Shown here: piece by piece, positions 37,199-47,428 of the stretch | How positions within the stretch are numbered: the first letter of the stretch is position 1 | Layout: every line of letters starts with the position of its first letter | Source of the DNA: Paulinella micropora | Taxonomy: Eukaryota > Cercozoa > Imbricatea > Euglyphida > Paulinellidae | Direction of reading: 5' to 3' | DNA: 64,000 nucleotides | Assembly: GCA_019918135.1 (NCBI GenBank) | Contig: WBZZ01001445.1 | Coordinates: 62,001-126,000, forward strand | Position numbers and translations under genes: made by a program | Notes under the pieces: model-generated | Told to the model about the DNA's origin: nothing | The model's database searches: none | What the model saw: only the letters and a program-made list of their open reading frames with translations

Positions 37199-37418
37199 GA
37201 GGCTAGTGCTAGAGAGGGGGGGGTTTGCGCAGCATATCTCTCAGCCAAACAGTGTCGCGATTGAAAGTAGGGGAGTGGTTGTTCTTTGTTCTTTGTTGCC
37301 GATTTTTTGGGGCAATGTATTACTATTTACTATGCCAAGAGGTGTGTGGCTTGGCTGCGTGAAAAATGTGGTAAACAGCTGGATGACATGGCGTGGAACA
37401 CCGTCACCCCATGAGGAT

Positions 37419-37750
37419 GCATTGAAATTTCAATGCATGCATTGAAATTACTTTTCACCTTTCAATGCATGCATTGAAAATGCAATGCGTCATGCATTGA
37501 AATTTCAATGCATGCATTGAAATCATTTTTCAGTTTTCAATGTATGCATTGAAATTTCAATGCAGGATGCATTGAAATTTCAATGCATGCATTGAAATCA
37601 TTTTTCAGCTTTCAATGCATGCATTGAAATTTCAATGCATCCTGCATTGGAGTTTCAATGCATGCATTGGAATCTGAAAATTGATTTTAATGCATGCATT
37701 GAAATTTCAATGCTCGCTGCAGGGAAATTTCAATGCAAGCATTGAAATCT
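37419..37750. repeat. Palindromic satellite block 3
   Basis: This is a copy of block 2 at an offset of 1964 bp, lacking about 55 bp near its right end. Units are again TTTCAATGCATGCATTGAAA with TTTTCAG linkers. Confidence 0.85.
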
Positions 37751-37887
37751 CCTCGCGAAACGATGCTCCTCGGCAATGTGACGCGCGCATCATCATATTG
37801 ATTCAGGTGCGCGTGTCACATTGCTGCCGTGACACAAATATCAAAGGTGGGTCGACATATCTGGAGAAAGCCCAACTTTACTACCCT

Positions 37888-37926
<39 letters not shown>

Positions 37927-37961
37927 TGTTCTGTCTCGGTGACTAGGCAAAGCGAGCAGTC

Positions 37962-38753
37962 ATGCGAACGCTGCCGCGATGGACTTGCACTAAAAGTGCT
38001 TGTCGACAGGCGAACAGCTTTACGCTGTTGAATTGTCACTCCTGTGGCACAGAGAGCCCAACTTTACTACTCTGTCCTAACCCTAATGACTGGAAAACGA
38101 AAGAAGTTGCAGCTATGATAAAAGCTTTTAGGCATAGTATAGATAAGATTCAAGCTTCCCCGCGAGGCGTGGAGGGAGCTTTGACTCTTCAGGGGGTGCT
38201 GGCTGTATTAGACAGTGTGCCACTTGCTGATAGAAAGAAGAGCATGTTTTTGGACATAGGCTGTGGCAGAGGGCATGTTTTAGTAGCAGCCATGATGTTT
38301 GGGTTTGCAAAAGTGGCGGGACTAGAGCAAAGTGATTTTAGAGAACAGTGGTCTTTACGGATCGGAAATGCACGCGAACTAAGGGCTACTAGTCAGTATC
38401 GGGACTTGTGGACACAATCAGATCCTCAAATTCTATTAAACACGCAAGTGCAGGACCTTGCCGGGCTGAAACGGTATTTCCAATTTTATCGTTGGCACGG
38501 ATTGGTCACCATTTACTTGTTCTGGACAGGGTGGACAGCTAGCGAGAAAGTCGTTGTTCTAGAATACATACGCAATAATACCCAAGTCAGGAATGTTTGC
38601 ATAGCAGATGAGTGTAGGCGCCCGCAGGGACATAGGAGGACTTTTGAATTCATGAGCAGAGCGGGTTTTATTATGTACGGACATAGACCAGGGCTTTCCA
38701 TATCTTGTACCTCTGGGTCAGAAAGATTTGTGTTAGTTTGTTGGCAGCGATAG
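37962..38753 (+). CDS. Rossmann-fold methyltransferase-like protein, cassette C
   Basis: 263 residues, open throughout. The N-terminal 45 residues contain a C-x2-C pair (NCHSCGTESPTLLLC), possibly part of a zinc site. A helix AAMIKAFRHSIDKIQ precedes motif I of SAM-dependent methyltransferases, MFLDIGCGRGHVLVAAMMFG (about residues 92-111), then the acidic strand end KVAGLEQSDF. Later strands (KVVVLEYIRN, NVCIADECRRP) and a C-terminal SISCTSGSERFVLVCW fit a Rossmann methyltransferase. The substrate is unknown; DOT1-like, RNA and protein methyltransferases share this motif I. It lies 70 bp before the second cassette frame. An upstream start or exon is possible. Confidence 0.6.
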   Translation: MRTLPRWTCTKSACRQANSFTLLNCHSCGTESPTLLLCPNPNDWKTKEVAAMIKAFRHSIDKIQASPRGVEGALTLQGVLAVLDSVPLADRKKSMFLDIGCGRGHVLVAAMMFGFAKVAGLEQSDFREQWSLRIGNARELRATSQYRDLWTQSDPQILLNTQVQDLAGLKRYFQFYRWHGLVTIYLFWTGWTASEKVVVLEYIRNNTQVRNVCIADECRRPQGHRRTFEFMSRAGFIMYGHRPGLSISCTSGSERFVLVCWQR

Positions 38754-38822
38754 TTGCTATCCTTGCCACAATCCATGTTGCTGAAATATTTGATGTGTTA
38801 GTAGTGTCACCTCATAAATGCA

Positions 38823-39251
38823 GTGGTTGACGTGCACCCCTCGCTGGAACTGCACATCATGGATGACGGTAAGGTCACGAACTCAGTTACTGGTGCAGCA
38901 GGCGAATTTCTTGGAGAGAACGAGCTTGTCATAGGGATTAAACACTTAGGCAGCTGGCCGGGGGGAAACCGTAACTCGCTGAAGGGTAGAGAGCCCAGGA
39001 CAGAGACAAGCAGAGAGTTAGGGATATTTAGTATGTTAGTTTATTCAGAAACAACAGATTTTCAGAAGTTGCACCGCTTCATAATGTCAAGGGAGTATGT
39101 AGATGACTTCATCAAGTGCGCAAGAAGGCCAGCGCAAAGTACTAAAGGAAAAGGTCAAGCAAGAGTGGAAGCAAAAGGGGCAGCAAAAAGTCAAGCACAT
39201 AACATAGTTAGTAAAGAGCAAAGTAAGAAAAAAAAGGAAAGAGAAAAGTGA
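38823..39251 (+). CDS. Unknown cassette protein 2, cassette C (long form)
   Basis: 142 residues. It shares the first 70 with the A and B copies, then a unique part (LVYSETTDFQKLHRFIMSREYVDDFIKCARR) and a Lys/Ala/Gln-rich basic tail ending SKKKKEREK. No ATG at the start; the frame opens after ATAAATGCAG, so it could be an exon of a longer gene that includes the methyltransferase. Family not recognised. Confidence 0.45.
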   Translation: MVDVHPSLELHIMDDGKVTNSVTGAAGEFLGENELVIGIKHLGSWPGGNRNSLKGREPRTETSRELGIFSMLVYSETTDFQKLHRFIMSREYVDDFIKCARRPAQSTKGKGQARVEAKGAAKSQAHNIVSKEQSKKKKEREK

Positions 39252-39494
39252 TATTATGAAGAGATACCAAAAGGACAGCCAGAAGAAAGACTTGGAAAAC
39301 GAAGTAGAAGGCCTAGCGAGAAGGTGGTGGATTGGGATAGTGATTGGAAATCAAATGCAACACCAAAACTAGAAAACAAGAATAAGAAATAATAATAAAA
39401 AAAGCAAATGATGGCCTTTCAAAAATCAGAATTGTAACATTAAAAAAATCTGTATGCTAGTGATGAAGTAATTTACTTTGAATTCTGCCTGCAT

Positions 39495-39995
39495 TAAAGT
39501 GTTAATTCGATGCATGCATTGAAATTTCAATGCATTTGCATTGAAATCTCAATGCATGGATTGGACACGTGCATTGATATTTCAATGCATGCGTTGAAAT
39601 TTCAATGCATGATACATTGAACTTTCAATGCATGCATTGAATTGTTTTCAATGCATGCGTTGAAATTTCAATGCATGGTGCATTAAACTTTCAATGCATG
39701 CATTGAATCTTTTTCAATCTACGCATTAAAAGTTTTTCAGTCCATACATTGAAATCGTTGACTCCGGACTCCGGTATTTTTATTAAACCCCCGGCGTGTT
39801 GACTAGGCTGACAAGGCTGATTTTCAATGCATGCATCGCCAACAACGATGCATGCATTGAAAAATTTTATATCATTGTTTCAATGCATGCATTGAAAGTT
39901 AATGCATGCATTGAAAAAATCTTCAATGCATAATCTTCAATGCATGCATTGAAAAAAGTTCAATGCATGCATTGAAAATTTTTCAATGAATGCAT
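39495..39995. repeat. Palindromic satellite block 4 (diverged)
   Basis: About a dozen units of TTTCAATGCATGCATTGAAA or variants (TGCGTTG, TACATTG, TCTACGC), with GTTGACTCCGGACTCCGG in the middle near 39755. It is more diverged than blocks 2 and 3. Confidence 0.8.
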
Positions 39996-40600
39996 TGAAC
40001 CTATCCAGTATCGTAGTGTTGCATGCTCTTTAATTATAAATTTGCGTCCGAGCTCGAGGCTGATACGTATACTAGCTTATATATAATTAAGCTTGCTCGC
40101 AAATCAACGTTAACACCATACCTCCAGCATGCGGATACGTATACAATGCGAAAAAGTGATTGTCTGTAAGAAGGAGAATTCAATCTAAATCTAACTCACA
40201 AGGCATAGCTCGAGCTCGCGATCGAGAAGACCTGAATTACATACTCCAAGCTGCTATATATATCAAGGATATGCATGCGCAAGAGCTGGGATCAGGAATT
40301 AATCATCGAGCTTCAGCTTTGAATCATCTAGCATTAAATATTCACCAATCTAGCCAATACGGATTCGGATGAAGAGGAGCCGGGTGAGCAGGACGACGAC
40401 GAGCTGGAAGGAAACTAGAGCAATCAAAGAAGTAACTCACTACCAAGGACTCTGCAGTCAAGAGAGCAACGGAACTGATGGCCCGGCCCAAGGCCACAAC
40501 AGCAAGGCATTTTTCTCTACACTCATACTGAACCCAACAGATGATCCTGCCTACAGTCTAGACAGTACGCGAGCTACATCAACTGGCATACTGACCACAA
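39996..40600. other. Gene-poor stretch with dense short palindromes
   Basis: It contains GAGCTCGAG, TACGTA, TATATATAATTAAGCTT and AGCTCGAGCTCGCGATCGAG between 40045 and 40225. Short open frames show no recognisable protein. It may be the left flank or 5' part of the LINE remnant that follows. Confidence 0.4.
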
Positions 40601-40639
40601 TGAAGCATGCCAAAACCTTCGTTCTTGTATCTATTCCCT

Positions 40640-42560
40640 CATGATCATATCAAGTTGAAAGAAAATAGAGCAGCCGTGAAGAAGCAAGCTGACGGGGCAG
40701 GACCTGCACCATCGATATCAGTGCAAACAGGAGCTTTCTGGTTGTCGATTATTAACTACGACGCCTGCATGAAAGGATTAGCTGCTATAGTCACTTACTT
40801 CCTCAACGCGGACGTAGGCCCTGCTCTGCGAGAACTTACAGCGAGCTGCCAACTAATCTTGATTGAAAAGGGGAAGAACGCGCCGCGGCCGATTGCACCG
40901 GGAGAAATTGTAATCAAGCTGGCCGCTTGAAGACTATCGCGCTTGGACGAGCGGGAGTCAAACAAGCCATCGACTCTCATTTCCGCGGCGTTAATTTTGG
41001 AGCCGGAGCAGAGGGAGGAGCAGCAACTGCTATTCGCGTCGCACGACAACACGCTGCATCGCTTCAGGGAAGAGCATGGGCGGTAATCATGGATCAAAAG
41101 AACGCTTACAACGAAATCGACAGACCACTTGTCTCCAAGAAATGCATCGAATCCAACATCTGGCACCCCTGTGGGGCATCACCGACCTTCTATACCGCAA
41201 CCCATCCAAGCTGCTACTCCAGACGCCAGATGGGAAAATAGAGACGATCAACTCAGAGAACGGAGCTAGACAAGGAGATATGCTTGGCTGATTCCTATTC
41301 TGCCTCTGTTTTCAGCCTCTGTTGGAAGAAGTACTGGAGAACGTACGAGCAGACGCAAAGAGCATGCAACGACCACAAGGCTTAGCATCGATAGATCAAC
41401 CGATCGGTGACAACGACACTGAGCCTGATGATATGGGTGAAGAGAAGGTACATGTTGTAGCAGTTGTGGGTGATACACAATTCGTCACCATTCCTGAGTT
41501 ACTACCTTCGGTCATCCATCACATGACAAAGCTTGCACCCAATTACAGCCTTTGGACCCACCCTGCAGCGGTGGTAAAGTTCGGAGACCAAGGAAAACTT
41601 CCAGACGATGTAAGACAACACCTTACAGCTGCGGGAGTAAAAAACTTCGAAGACGAACCGGTCGAGGTGCTGGGATCAATCCTCGGAGGAGATCATAAAC
41701 AGCAAACGAAATGAGCTTTGGACTTAGTTGCGAAGTGGGGAGAACAGGCAATGCAGATCGCAGACGCAAGGAGAATTCCGCTACGGGAGCGCCTCATCCT
41801 CATCAAGAACTATGCCAACTTCAAAACACGCTACATTGCCTCCACGCTGCCCAGCCGTGTAGCATGGACTGCAATCGAGTCTCACAAAAAGTACGCGGAA
41901 GTAGCGCTGGCACACGCAATACGGCAAGTCGGTTTAAATGGAGATGAAATTACTCTGCTACCTACCACAGGCCCTGATGCCTTATGGTAACCATTTCATC
42001 AACATACCTACAAGTTTATCGCGTCCTCAGCCGTCACCAACGCACACTTCTTGGCAACTGCATGCCGTGCGGTCCAATACTTCAGCTGGAGAAACTACTG
42101 CCGGGAAGGATAGACAACGTCTTGGCTACCCCTTATGGAAGAGAAATCTCCCAAGCACATGCAGACCATGTGGAGACATGCAAAGCGGAAGACGTGGAGA
42201 CGACCTACTGGCTGGCTCGGTCTACTGCTGCATTGCTAAGAACGATGCAAGAAGAAACCAATCAATCGAATGGTTCATCAGTTTCTGGCTACTCTGAAGG
42301 GTAAATACAACCGAACCAAAGATGTAAGTGCCGACCCGTTGACCACAGCAGCAGTCAAATCTGCCGCCCCTCAGCATGCAAACCTGTGGATGAACTCAAC
42401 TGGAGACGACTTTTACATGAACGACGCGGACGTTGCATTTTGCTTAGCACTCCAACTAGGGATAAAACCAACTGCAGACATGCCGGACGAATGGGTCTGT
42501 GGCACTCCCTCGCAGAACTCAACGGCAGAGAGATCAACAATCATTGGTATTGGCAGGAGT
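40640..42560 (+). mobile_element. Degenerate non-LTR (LINE-type) reverse transcriptase remnant
   Basis: Coding matches are scattered over all three forward frames. Residues include FLNADVGPALRELTASCQLI and RPIAPGEI (40780-40915), the palm motif AWAVIMDQKNAYNEIDR (41077-41127), ENGARQGDMLG (41256-41290), a thumb-like region (LRERLILIKNYANFKTRYIA, 41790-41850), and PQHANLW...DADVAFCLALQLGIKP (42370-42480), the C-terminal region usual in this RT group. At least four frame changes and stops are needed, at about 40930, 41240, 41290, 41715 and 41990. No endonuclease domain or poly-A tail is seen. Confidence 0.7.
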
Positions 42561-42599
42561 TCGACCATTGGCATGGTGCAACCCACAGTCTTGGATCAT

Positions 42600-43650
42600 C
42601 AAGCGGGTTGAAGATGACTGAGTGCATTCGCAACACTCCGCACCTGGGTTCGTGTGGTATGGTCCAGCAATAGTCTCATTAAAGACACAGAACGGGCAAT
42701 TGTAATACTATGGGCCCGGGATCGGTGGAAGGTGGGACAACGGTTTATTCACGCTATTGTCACCATTTTTCCTCTTGCCGTCTTGCCATCGGATGTGTCC
42801 CCGCCCCGTGTAGGGGCGGAACCGGAGGTGGTGACAGCGGTGGCGGAGATGCGAACCCAGTGGGAGGGTAGTACTGGTAGGTCAAAAATAAATTCGCACA
42901 ACTAGGGGGGGTCATTAAGCTGATTTTTTTCAAAGCATCATGGAAATGATGCAGAACCGGTTTCCGGAGTGTAAATCATCTGAAAATGGAATAAAAACAT
43001 GTTTTTACTAATCGGAAACTGCTGGGACTTTACTTTTTTTTACCTGCCGGAACCGGTATTTTGTACGTAAAAATCACATACTTCCACTATTTTTCATGTC
43101 CAAATCAACGTCCCTTGATCACAACGTGGGGATTTCGTTATTTCTACCGTCTGCGCTGCTTTTACATTTAATTCTACACTAACATCAGTAAAAATATCAC
43201 TTAACACTAGGAAGAAAGTGAATTTACATGCGGGTGAGGGGGGGGAGCGGTGGGGTGTGACAGGCCCCGTTCCACAAGGTTCCGCCCTTACAAAAGAAGA
43301 GCTTCAGTCTGGTCCCCTCAATTAATTGTAAAGCGCAAATTTGTTGAGCTTAAAAAACCAGTTCCAAAAAAAAAGCCCAATCCACTTATGAAGATTTGGA
43401 TTCAATTCGACTCTAAGCTTGAGGGCTGCTACGACGCTTCAATGATTCACGCTACAACAAGGAAGCATCGACAAATTAAAAATATGAACCCACCAGCAAA
43501 CTGTTTGCCTGAAGCGGCGCCCACGAAGCAGAAAGCGATGCTTCACCTAAGTTGGCCTCAACGCAAGTGTTGCCAAGGCAAAGTCATAGTAGTAAGTATT
43601 AGTGCCTAGGCTAGGGGAGCTGTCCGGTGACGTACTGACAGAAACGCGCG
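42600..43650. other. No recognisable gene
   Basis: A 119-codon open frame (43250-43609, basic start, KKPVPKKKPNPLMKIW) has no recognisable domain. The stretch contains GGAACCGG motifs at 42820, 42955 and 43048 and otherwise nothing I can name. Confidence 0.4.
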
Positions 43651-43653
43651 AGG

Positions 43654-43923
43654 GTGTTAGGTGTGCAAATCTCTCCTTCCAACACAAACGCCGGAGCTGT
43701 CGCCTTCGCGCACAACATGGTGCTGAGATCAGTAGCACAAATGTGCACAGATGCGGGCGCTCAGACCAATGTGAAGGAAGCTGTAATGGGAAGCACCCAA
43801 CACAGAATTGCACAAGGCTTACGTCGAATTCAAGAACTGCGCATCGAGGCAGGCGGCCCCCCTCCTGCTGTGCCTAAACTGGGTTGCAGAACGAGCAGGG
43901 ACCAGTGGCCCGAGATCCAATAG
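43654..43923 (+). CDS. Hypothetical small frame, doubtful
   Basis: 89 residues (MLGVQISPSNTNAGAVAFAHNMVLRSVAQMC...), with amphipathic helices and a Pro-rich end. It may be an exon or a remnant of a gag-like protein. No family recognised and no neighbouring support. Confidence 0.2.
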   Translation: MLGVQISPSNTNAGAVAFAHNMVLRSVAQMCTDAGAQTNVKEAVMGSTQHRIAQGLRRIQELRIEAGGPPPAVPKLGCRTSRDQWPEIQ

Positions 43924-43929
43924 CAAATT

Positions 43930-45060
43930 AGGATTTTTTATTTTTCGTTTAGTATAGGTCACGTTCATGTTAGTGGTTATGTCTTATAGATTCGTTATTG
44001 TGATTTTGCGGACAGCTTTGCTTTAGATTTTTCTTCTGAGCTTGGTTTTATGGCTGTCAGACAGAGTGACTTGCTCACATTGCCCTATATCTGCGAAGTC
44101 TTTGTACAGTTATTAAACCACTACTGTCGGTCTTGGTGAAGTCTACGGAGTCCCTACTTTCTAGACTTTAGATATTCCACAGTCTTCATATTGTTAGAAC
44201 AGTTTTTGTTATTAAATATCGTACCATTGTAACAATCTGTATTCGCTAATGAAATCAACAGTGTATGGAAATTTTCCTTTGTTAACGTTTCTCGGAAATT
44301 TTCAGAGAGCTCGCGCTCGAGATATCGATCTAGAATTCGAATTCGAAAGCGGTGTCAAGGGAAAAAGTTAAGCATGGGCGGGGAATTTTTACTGATGCGC
44401 TTCCTGGGTATATATGCTTTTTCTTGAGATGTTTTGGTGCAGGAACAAGCAGATAGGTAGGGGCAATGGTTTTCTCTAGCTTGGGGGGTTACTCATGGAT
44501 CATATGCATGATCATGCGCTGCTTTCTAGGTTTTTTAGCTGGGCCTGGGTTGCTGTGAAACAGGGGTTTTGGGGATTGACAGCTCACAGCTCAAGGTGGG
44601 GGAATGTGGGGTTTCATGGGGTGTGGATGTTTTGTTTGTGTTAACAGACATACAGGTGCATGCAGGGATACAAGGGGTATGGTTTTATTGAGAGAGAGGG
44701 CCCCTGGTATTTTCAGCTTGCTGTGATGAGAGGACACTGGTTGCTATAACTTTCGGTTTTCGGGTCTGTGGCAATTTTATGTACGGGACAAGGGGAAATT
44801 TATGAGGAACCATTCGGACATACAACGTTCATGTTTGGTTCGTAATTACTTGTCCTTTTATAATGGTTTTTATGGGTTCTGGGGGGTGCGTGGAAAGTGA
44901 ATGTGTCATGCGGAATTGGGTTGGGGGTTTTGGTCGGGAGAAGACATTTTTTGGAACATGGAGACATGGGGGGAAGAGTACTAGAAAACTATTTTAGTCG
45001 GGGGGCTGCACAGAGGAACATTTTTGGAAGGTCGAAGAGGATTTAAATATGTGGGTGCAA
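43930..45060. other. Gene-poor; palindrome cluster; G-rich strand
   Basis: At 44307-44348 overlapping palindromes GAGCTC, CTCGAG, GATATC, ATCGAT, TCTAGA, GAATTC (twice) and TTCGAA lie end to end. From 44400 the plus strand becomes strongly G-rich with many GGGG runs. There is no recognisable gene. Confidence 0.5.
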
Positions 45061-45063
45061 TGG

Positions 45064-45992
45064 AGTTGGAGAATTGTTTCAGTGGAATGAGGAATGGGCG
45101 GAAATGGAAGAGGGTTTTAAGAAGGGGGAAAGGGGAAAAGGGGGAAAGAAAAGATGGAGACTGGGCGAAGGTCGACAGACACAAGACATAGTACCTTCCG
45201 TCCCTACTTTAGGAGGCATTGCGACAGATGAGCAAACAAGAAGCGGAGAAATTAGAGGTGACGGAGGAAGAGAAGAAATTGGGGCTGACAATAGGGGTGG
45301 AATAAAGTCGAGGAGGGAGCTCAACTGTTTCTGGAAGAAATGGGGAGCGAGTGGGGTGTGAAGGTGGGGAAAATACTGGGGACAGAACGGGTCCGCAATG
45401 ATAGGCATTGGATGGCGATTAGGGATTTGTGGGAACTACAATGGTATGGGTGGGACGAGGTAGAGAAAGAGAAGATATGGAAAATATTTGCGGCCACAGA
45501 GGAGGCGAGACATCAATTCGCTTTTATGGCCGTGATGGCAAAGGTGGAGGGGACGTGGAAGGAGGAGCGGATACATACGGCATGGGCTTGTGCCAGAGGA
45601 AAACCTCAGCAAGCAAGATGATGGATTGACGTTTTGAGGAAGCGGGATGAAGACAGCTGGACGATGTTTTTTGAACCTTTTAAAAATTACGGCCAAGGAG
45701 TTTGATAGAATTGCTGGACCCGAGGGGACCGGACAAGGACTGGGAGAGCGCCGAGACGCGGAAATGGGTTCAGGAGTTACGGATGGATTATAGACAGTGG
45801 GTTCAGAGGGAAAGGGAACCGGTTAGGGAGATAGAGAGACGAGAGGACACGTCAGCTCGAGGGTCAAAGAGGATGAGAGAGGAACCGGCAGAGAAGGAGG
45901 ACAGTCGGCCAGAGACTGCGGCGGAGGTGGTAGAGTGGATGCGAGAAATCCCTAAGGAGGAGTGGGAAACGGTGAATTGGGACAAAGTGTAG
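45064..45992 (+). pseudogene. Degenerate charged coding remnant, unknown
   Basis: Successive forward frames read like one protein family region: FQWNEEWAEMEEGFKKG (45076), LRDLWELQWYGWDEVEKEKIWKIFAATEEARHQFAFMA (45410-45530) and PDKDWESAETRKWVQELRMDYRQWVQREREPV (45725-45830), ending EEWETVNWDKV at 45992. Trp/Glu/Arg-rich helices suggest a gag-like or structural protein. Frames change at least twice. It ends about 130 bp before the copia LTR and is not part of that element. Confidence 0.35.
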
Positions 45993-46115
45993 GGGTTATT
46001 GGGGAATGAAGAAAAGGGCCCATATGGGGAAGAGTTTGCGGGCACTCATCGTGGAAGGGGTACGTCGTTGTGCTGCTTGGAGTTGGAGGTAATGGATTTG
46101 GGGGCTGGTGAGCGT

Positions 46116-46120
46116 GACGC
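46116..46120. repeat. 5-bp target-site duplication of copia element 1, left (GACGC)
   Basis: GACGC directly precedes the 5' LTR, and GACGC directly follows the 3' LTR at 50139-50143. Five bp is the usual copia duplication. Confidence 0.8.
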
Positions 46121-46433
46121 TGTTACCGATCGTATATATTATATCTATCGGTTATATATATTCAATTGTGTATGGATATATTTTCAGTACTGATCAGGCC
46201 GGTCCTATCTCATTCATCATTGAGCATCATGACACTAGTCAGTGGGATCCGGTTATTATTAATGGAACTAGCTTCAGGAAACCAGTGCTCGTGCCTTTTG
46301 CACTACGCACTTTGTTACCAGTTCATTTTCCTCAGTAAAGACGATCTACAAAGTACTTCATTGAACCACTGCGTAAACCCAGTACTAGAGTATTTTACTC
46401 AATCACCGGAATTACCAACATTGACCGGTTATA
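46121..46433 (+). repeat. 5' LTR of copia element 1
   Basis: 313 bp, starting TGTTACCGATCGTATA and ending GACCGGTTATA. The ends are imperfect inverted repeats with TG...TA rather than TG...CA termini. It contains a TATATATT region near 46131 and ACCGAT/ATCGGT palindromes. Confidence 0.9.
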
Positions 46434-46447
46434 GGTCATGAGGCAGC
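46434..46447 (+). promoter_or_regulatory. Candidate primer-binding site, half-tRNA type
   Basis: GGTCATGAGGCAGC follows the LTR directly. Its complement contains CTCATGA, which has the layout of a Met anticodon loop. Copia and Ty5 are known to prime from an internal half of initiator Met tRNA. This is an inference from a short match. Confidence 0.4.
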
Positions 46448-46615
46448 AAAATGTGAAGTACCAACTAAAGGTCCCGCTACTTCCGAGGAAACCCGACATT
46501 CACCAGTTCGACGCATGGAAGGAGGACTTCCTACTCTTCTTGGCGAGTGTAACCTAAGCACCTACTGATACTCGACGACCCTGCTTCGCCAGTCTCTACA
46601 CGCGAGATCCGGGCA

Positions 46616-47428
46616 ATGTACGACGACGAGATCAAGAAGGCGAGGGCGGCAACAGCCACAACCACGACTACTACTACGTCGACGACCACGACTCACACTA
46701 CCTCAAGTCAAAAGGCCACCTCAAGCCAGAAGACCACTGCTTCGGCGAAGGCACCACCGCAACTTGCAGCTGCCGAGAGCGGGGACGACGGCGATCAAGA
46801 CGACTCCAAAAGCGGCGGACTACAGCCGGCACACTCGTCCACGTCAAGGTCGACGACCCTGATCCCCGCTGTGGCGACTTGGATCGACATCCTGCTCCCA
46901 CCTGCAGCACGATTGCAAGCCAACATACAGATCAGAGCATTCCTGACAGAAGCGATACCACACGGACACCCTGCAGCACTGACCATCGCCCGAGCCGGTA
47001 ATGACCCTGCAGACAAGTGGGCAGCACTGAGTGACCGCTACGGAAACAAGGGACAGATTGCCACTGCTAAGTTGCTCTTCGACCTGTTTCAAGGGACGAT
47101 CACCTCCAGTGACGACCTACCTACGCTCATCGACAGGACGCACGTTCGGTTCGAACAACTCGCGGCGAGAAACATCATCTTACCCGACATGATGAAGACG
47201 ATCTTCACCCTGCACAAGCTCCATGCGTCGCACCATGACTACCTGAAAACAGTAGGCACTACATTGTACTGGTCGAAATCGGATCACGACAAACCTACCT
47301 TCGAAGAGTTTTCCCGACTGATACTACAACAGCATCATGCACAAGGCTTCGGACCCGGCAACGAGTACCAGGCCCCTGTCATCGCCAACTATGCGGACGA
47401 ACAGAAGAACAAAGGTAACCGAAGTTGA
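46616..47428 (+). CDS. Copia element 1 gag region
   Basis: 270 codons. A Thr/Ala-rich start precedes a helical copia gag (UBN2-like) region: LPPAARLQANIQIRAFL, ADKWAALSDRYGNKGQIATAKLLFDLFQGTI, DRTHVRFEQLAARNIILPDMMKTIFTLHKL. W..L...Y and the LxxL-rich helices are typical of copia capsid domains. It lies about 180 bp after the 5' LTR. It is part of a fossil element. Confidence 0.75.
   Translation: MYDDEIKKARAATATTTTTTTSTTTTHTTSSQKATSSQKTTASAKAPPQLAAAESGDDGDQDDSKSGGLQPAHSSTSRSTTLIPAVATWIDILLPPAARLQANIQIRAFLTEAIPHGHPAALTIARAGNDPADKWAALSDRYGNKGQIATAKLLFDLFQGTITSSDDLPTLIDRTHVRFEQLAARNIILPDMMKTIFTLHKLHASHHDYLKTVGTTLYWSKSDHDKPTFEEFSRLILQQHHAQGFGPGNEYQAPVIANYADEQKNKGNRS

Larger units (their letters stand above)
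35851..37418 (+). repeat. Methyltransferase cassette B
   Basis: It begins CTCCTCGCGAAACGATGCTCC, contains a GTGACGCGC.../GCGCGTGTCAC inverted repeat (35889-35930) and a (GA)n run at about 36003-36027. It then carries the methyltransferase frame (36065-36838) and the second frame (36914-37198), ending CCCCATGAGGATG. It repeats cassette C almost exactly. Confidence 0.8.
37751..39480 (+). repeat. Methyltransferase cassette C (longest)
   Basis: It matches cassette B from the CTCCTCGCGAAACG edge through the methyltransferase and into the second frame, then diverges after about 39020. There it has its own 3' part (LVYSETTDFQKLHRFIMSREYVDDFI...) and an A-rich tail, where B runs on to a different end. 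C may be the parent and A and B shortened derivatives, or the reverse. Confidence 0.7.

Noticed and set aside
34465-39995. CRISPR array
   Set aside because: The repeats are palindromes with short variable linkers rather than unique spacers, there are no cas genes, and the DNA is eukaryotic.
45079-45696. Minus-strand Pro/Ser-rich frames
   Set aside because: They are antisense to G-rich DNA with no domain; the plus strand shows the more protein-like composition.
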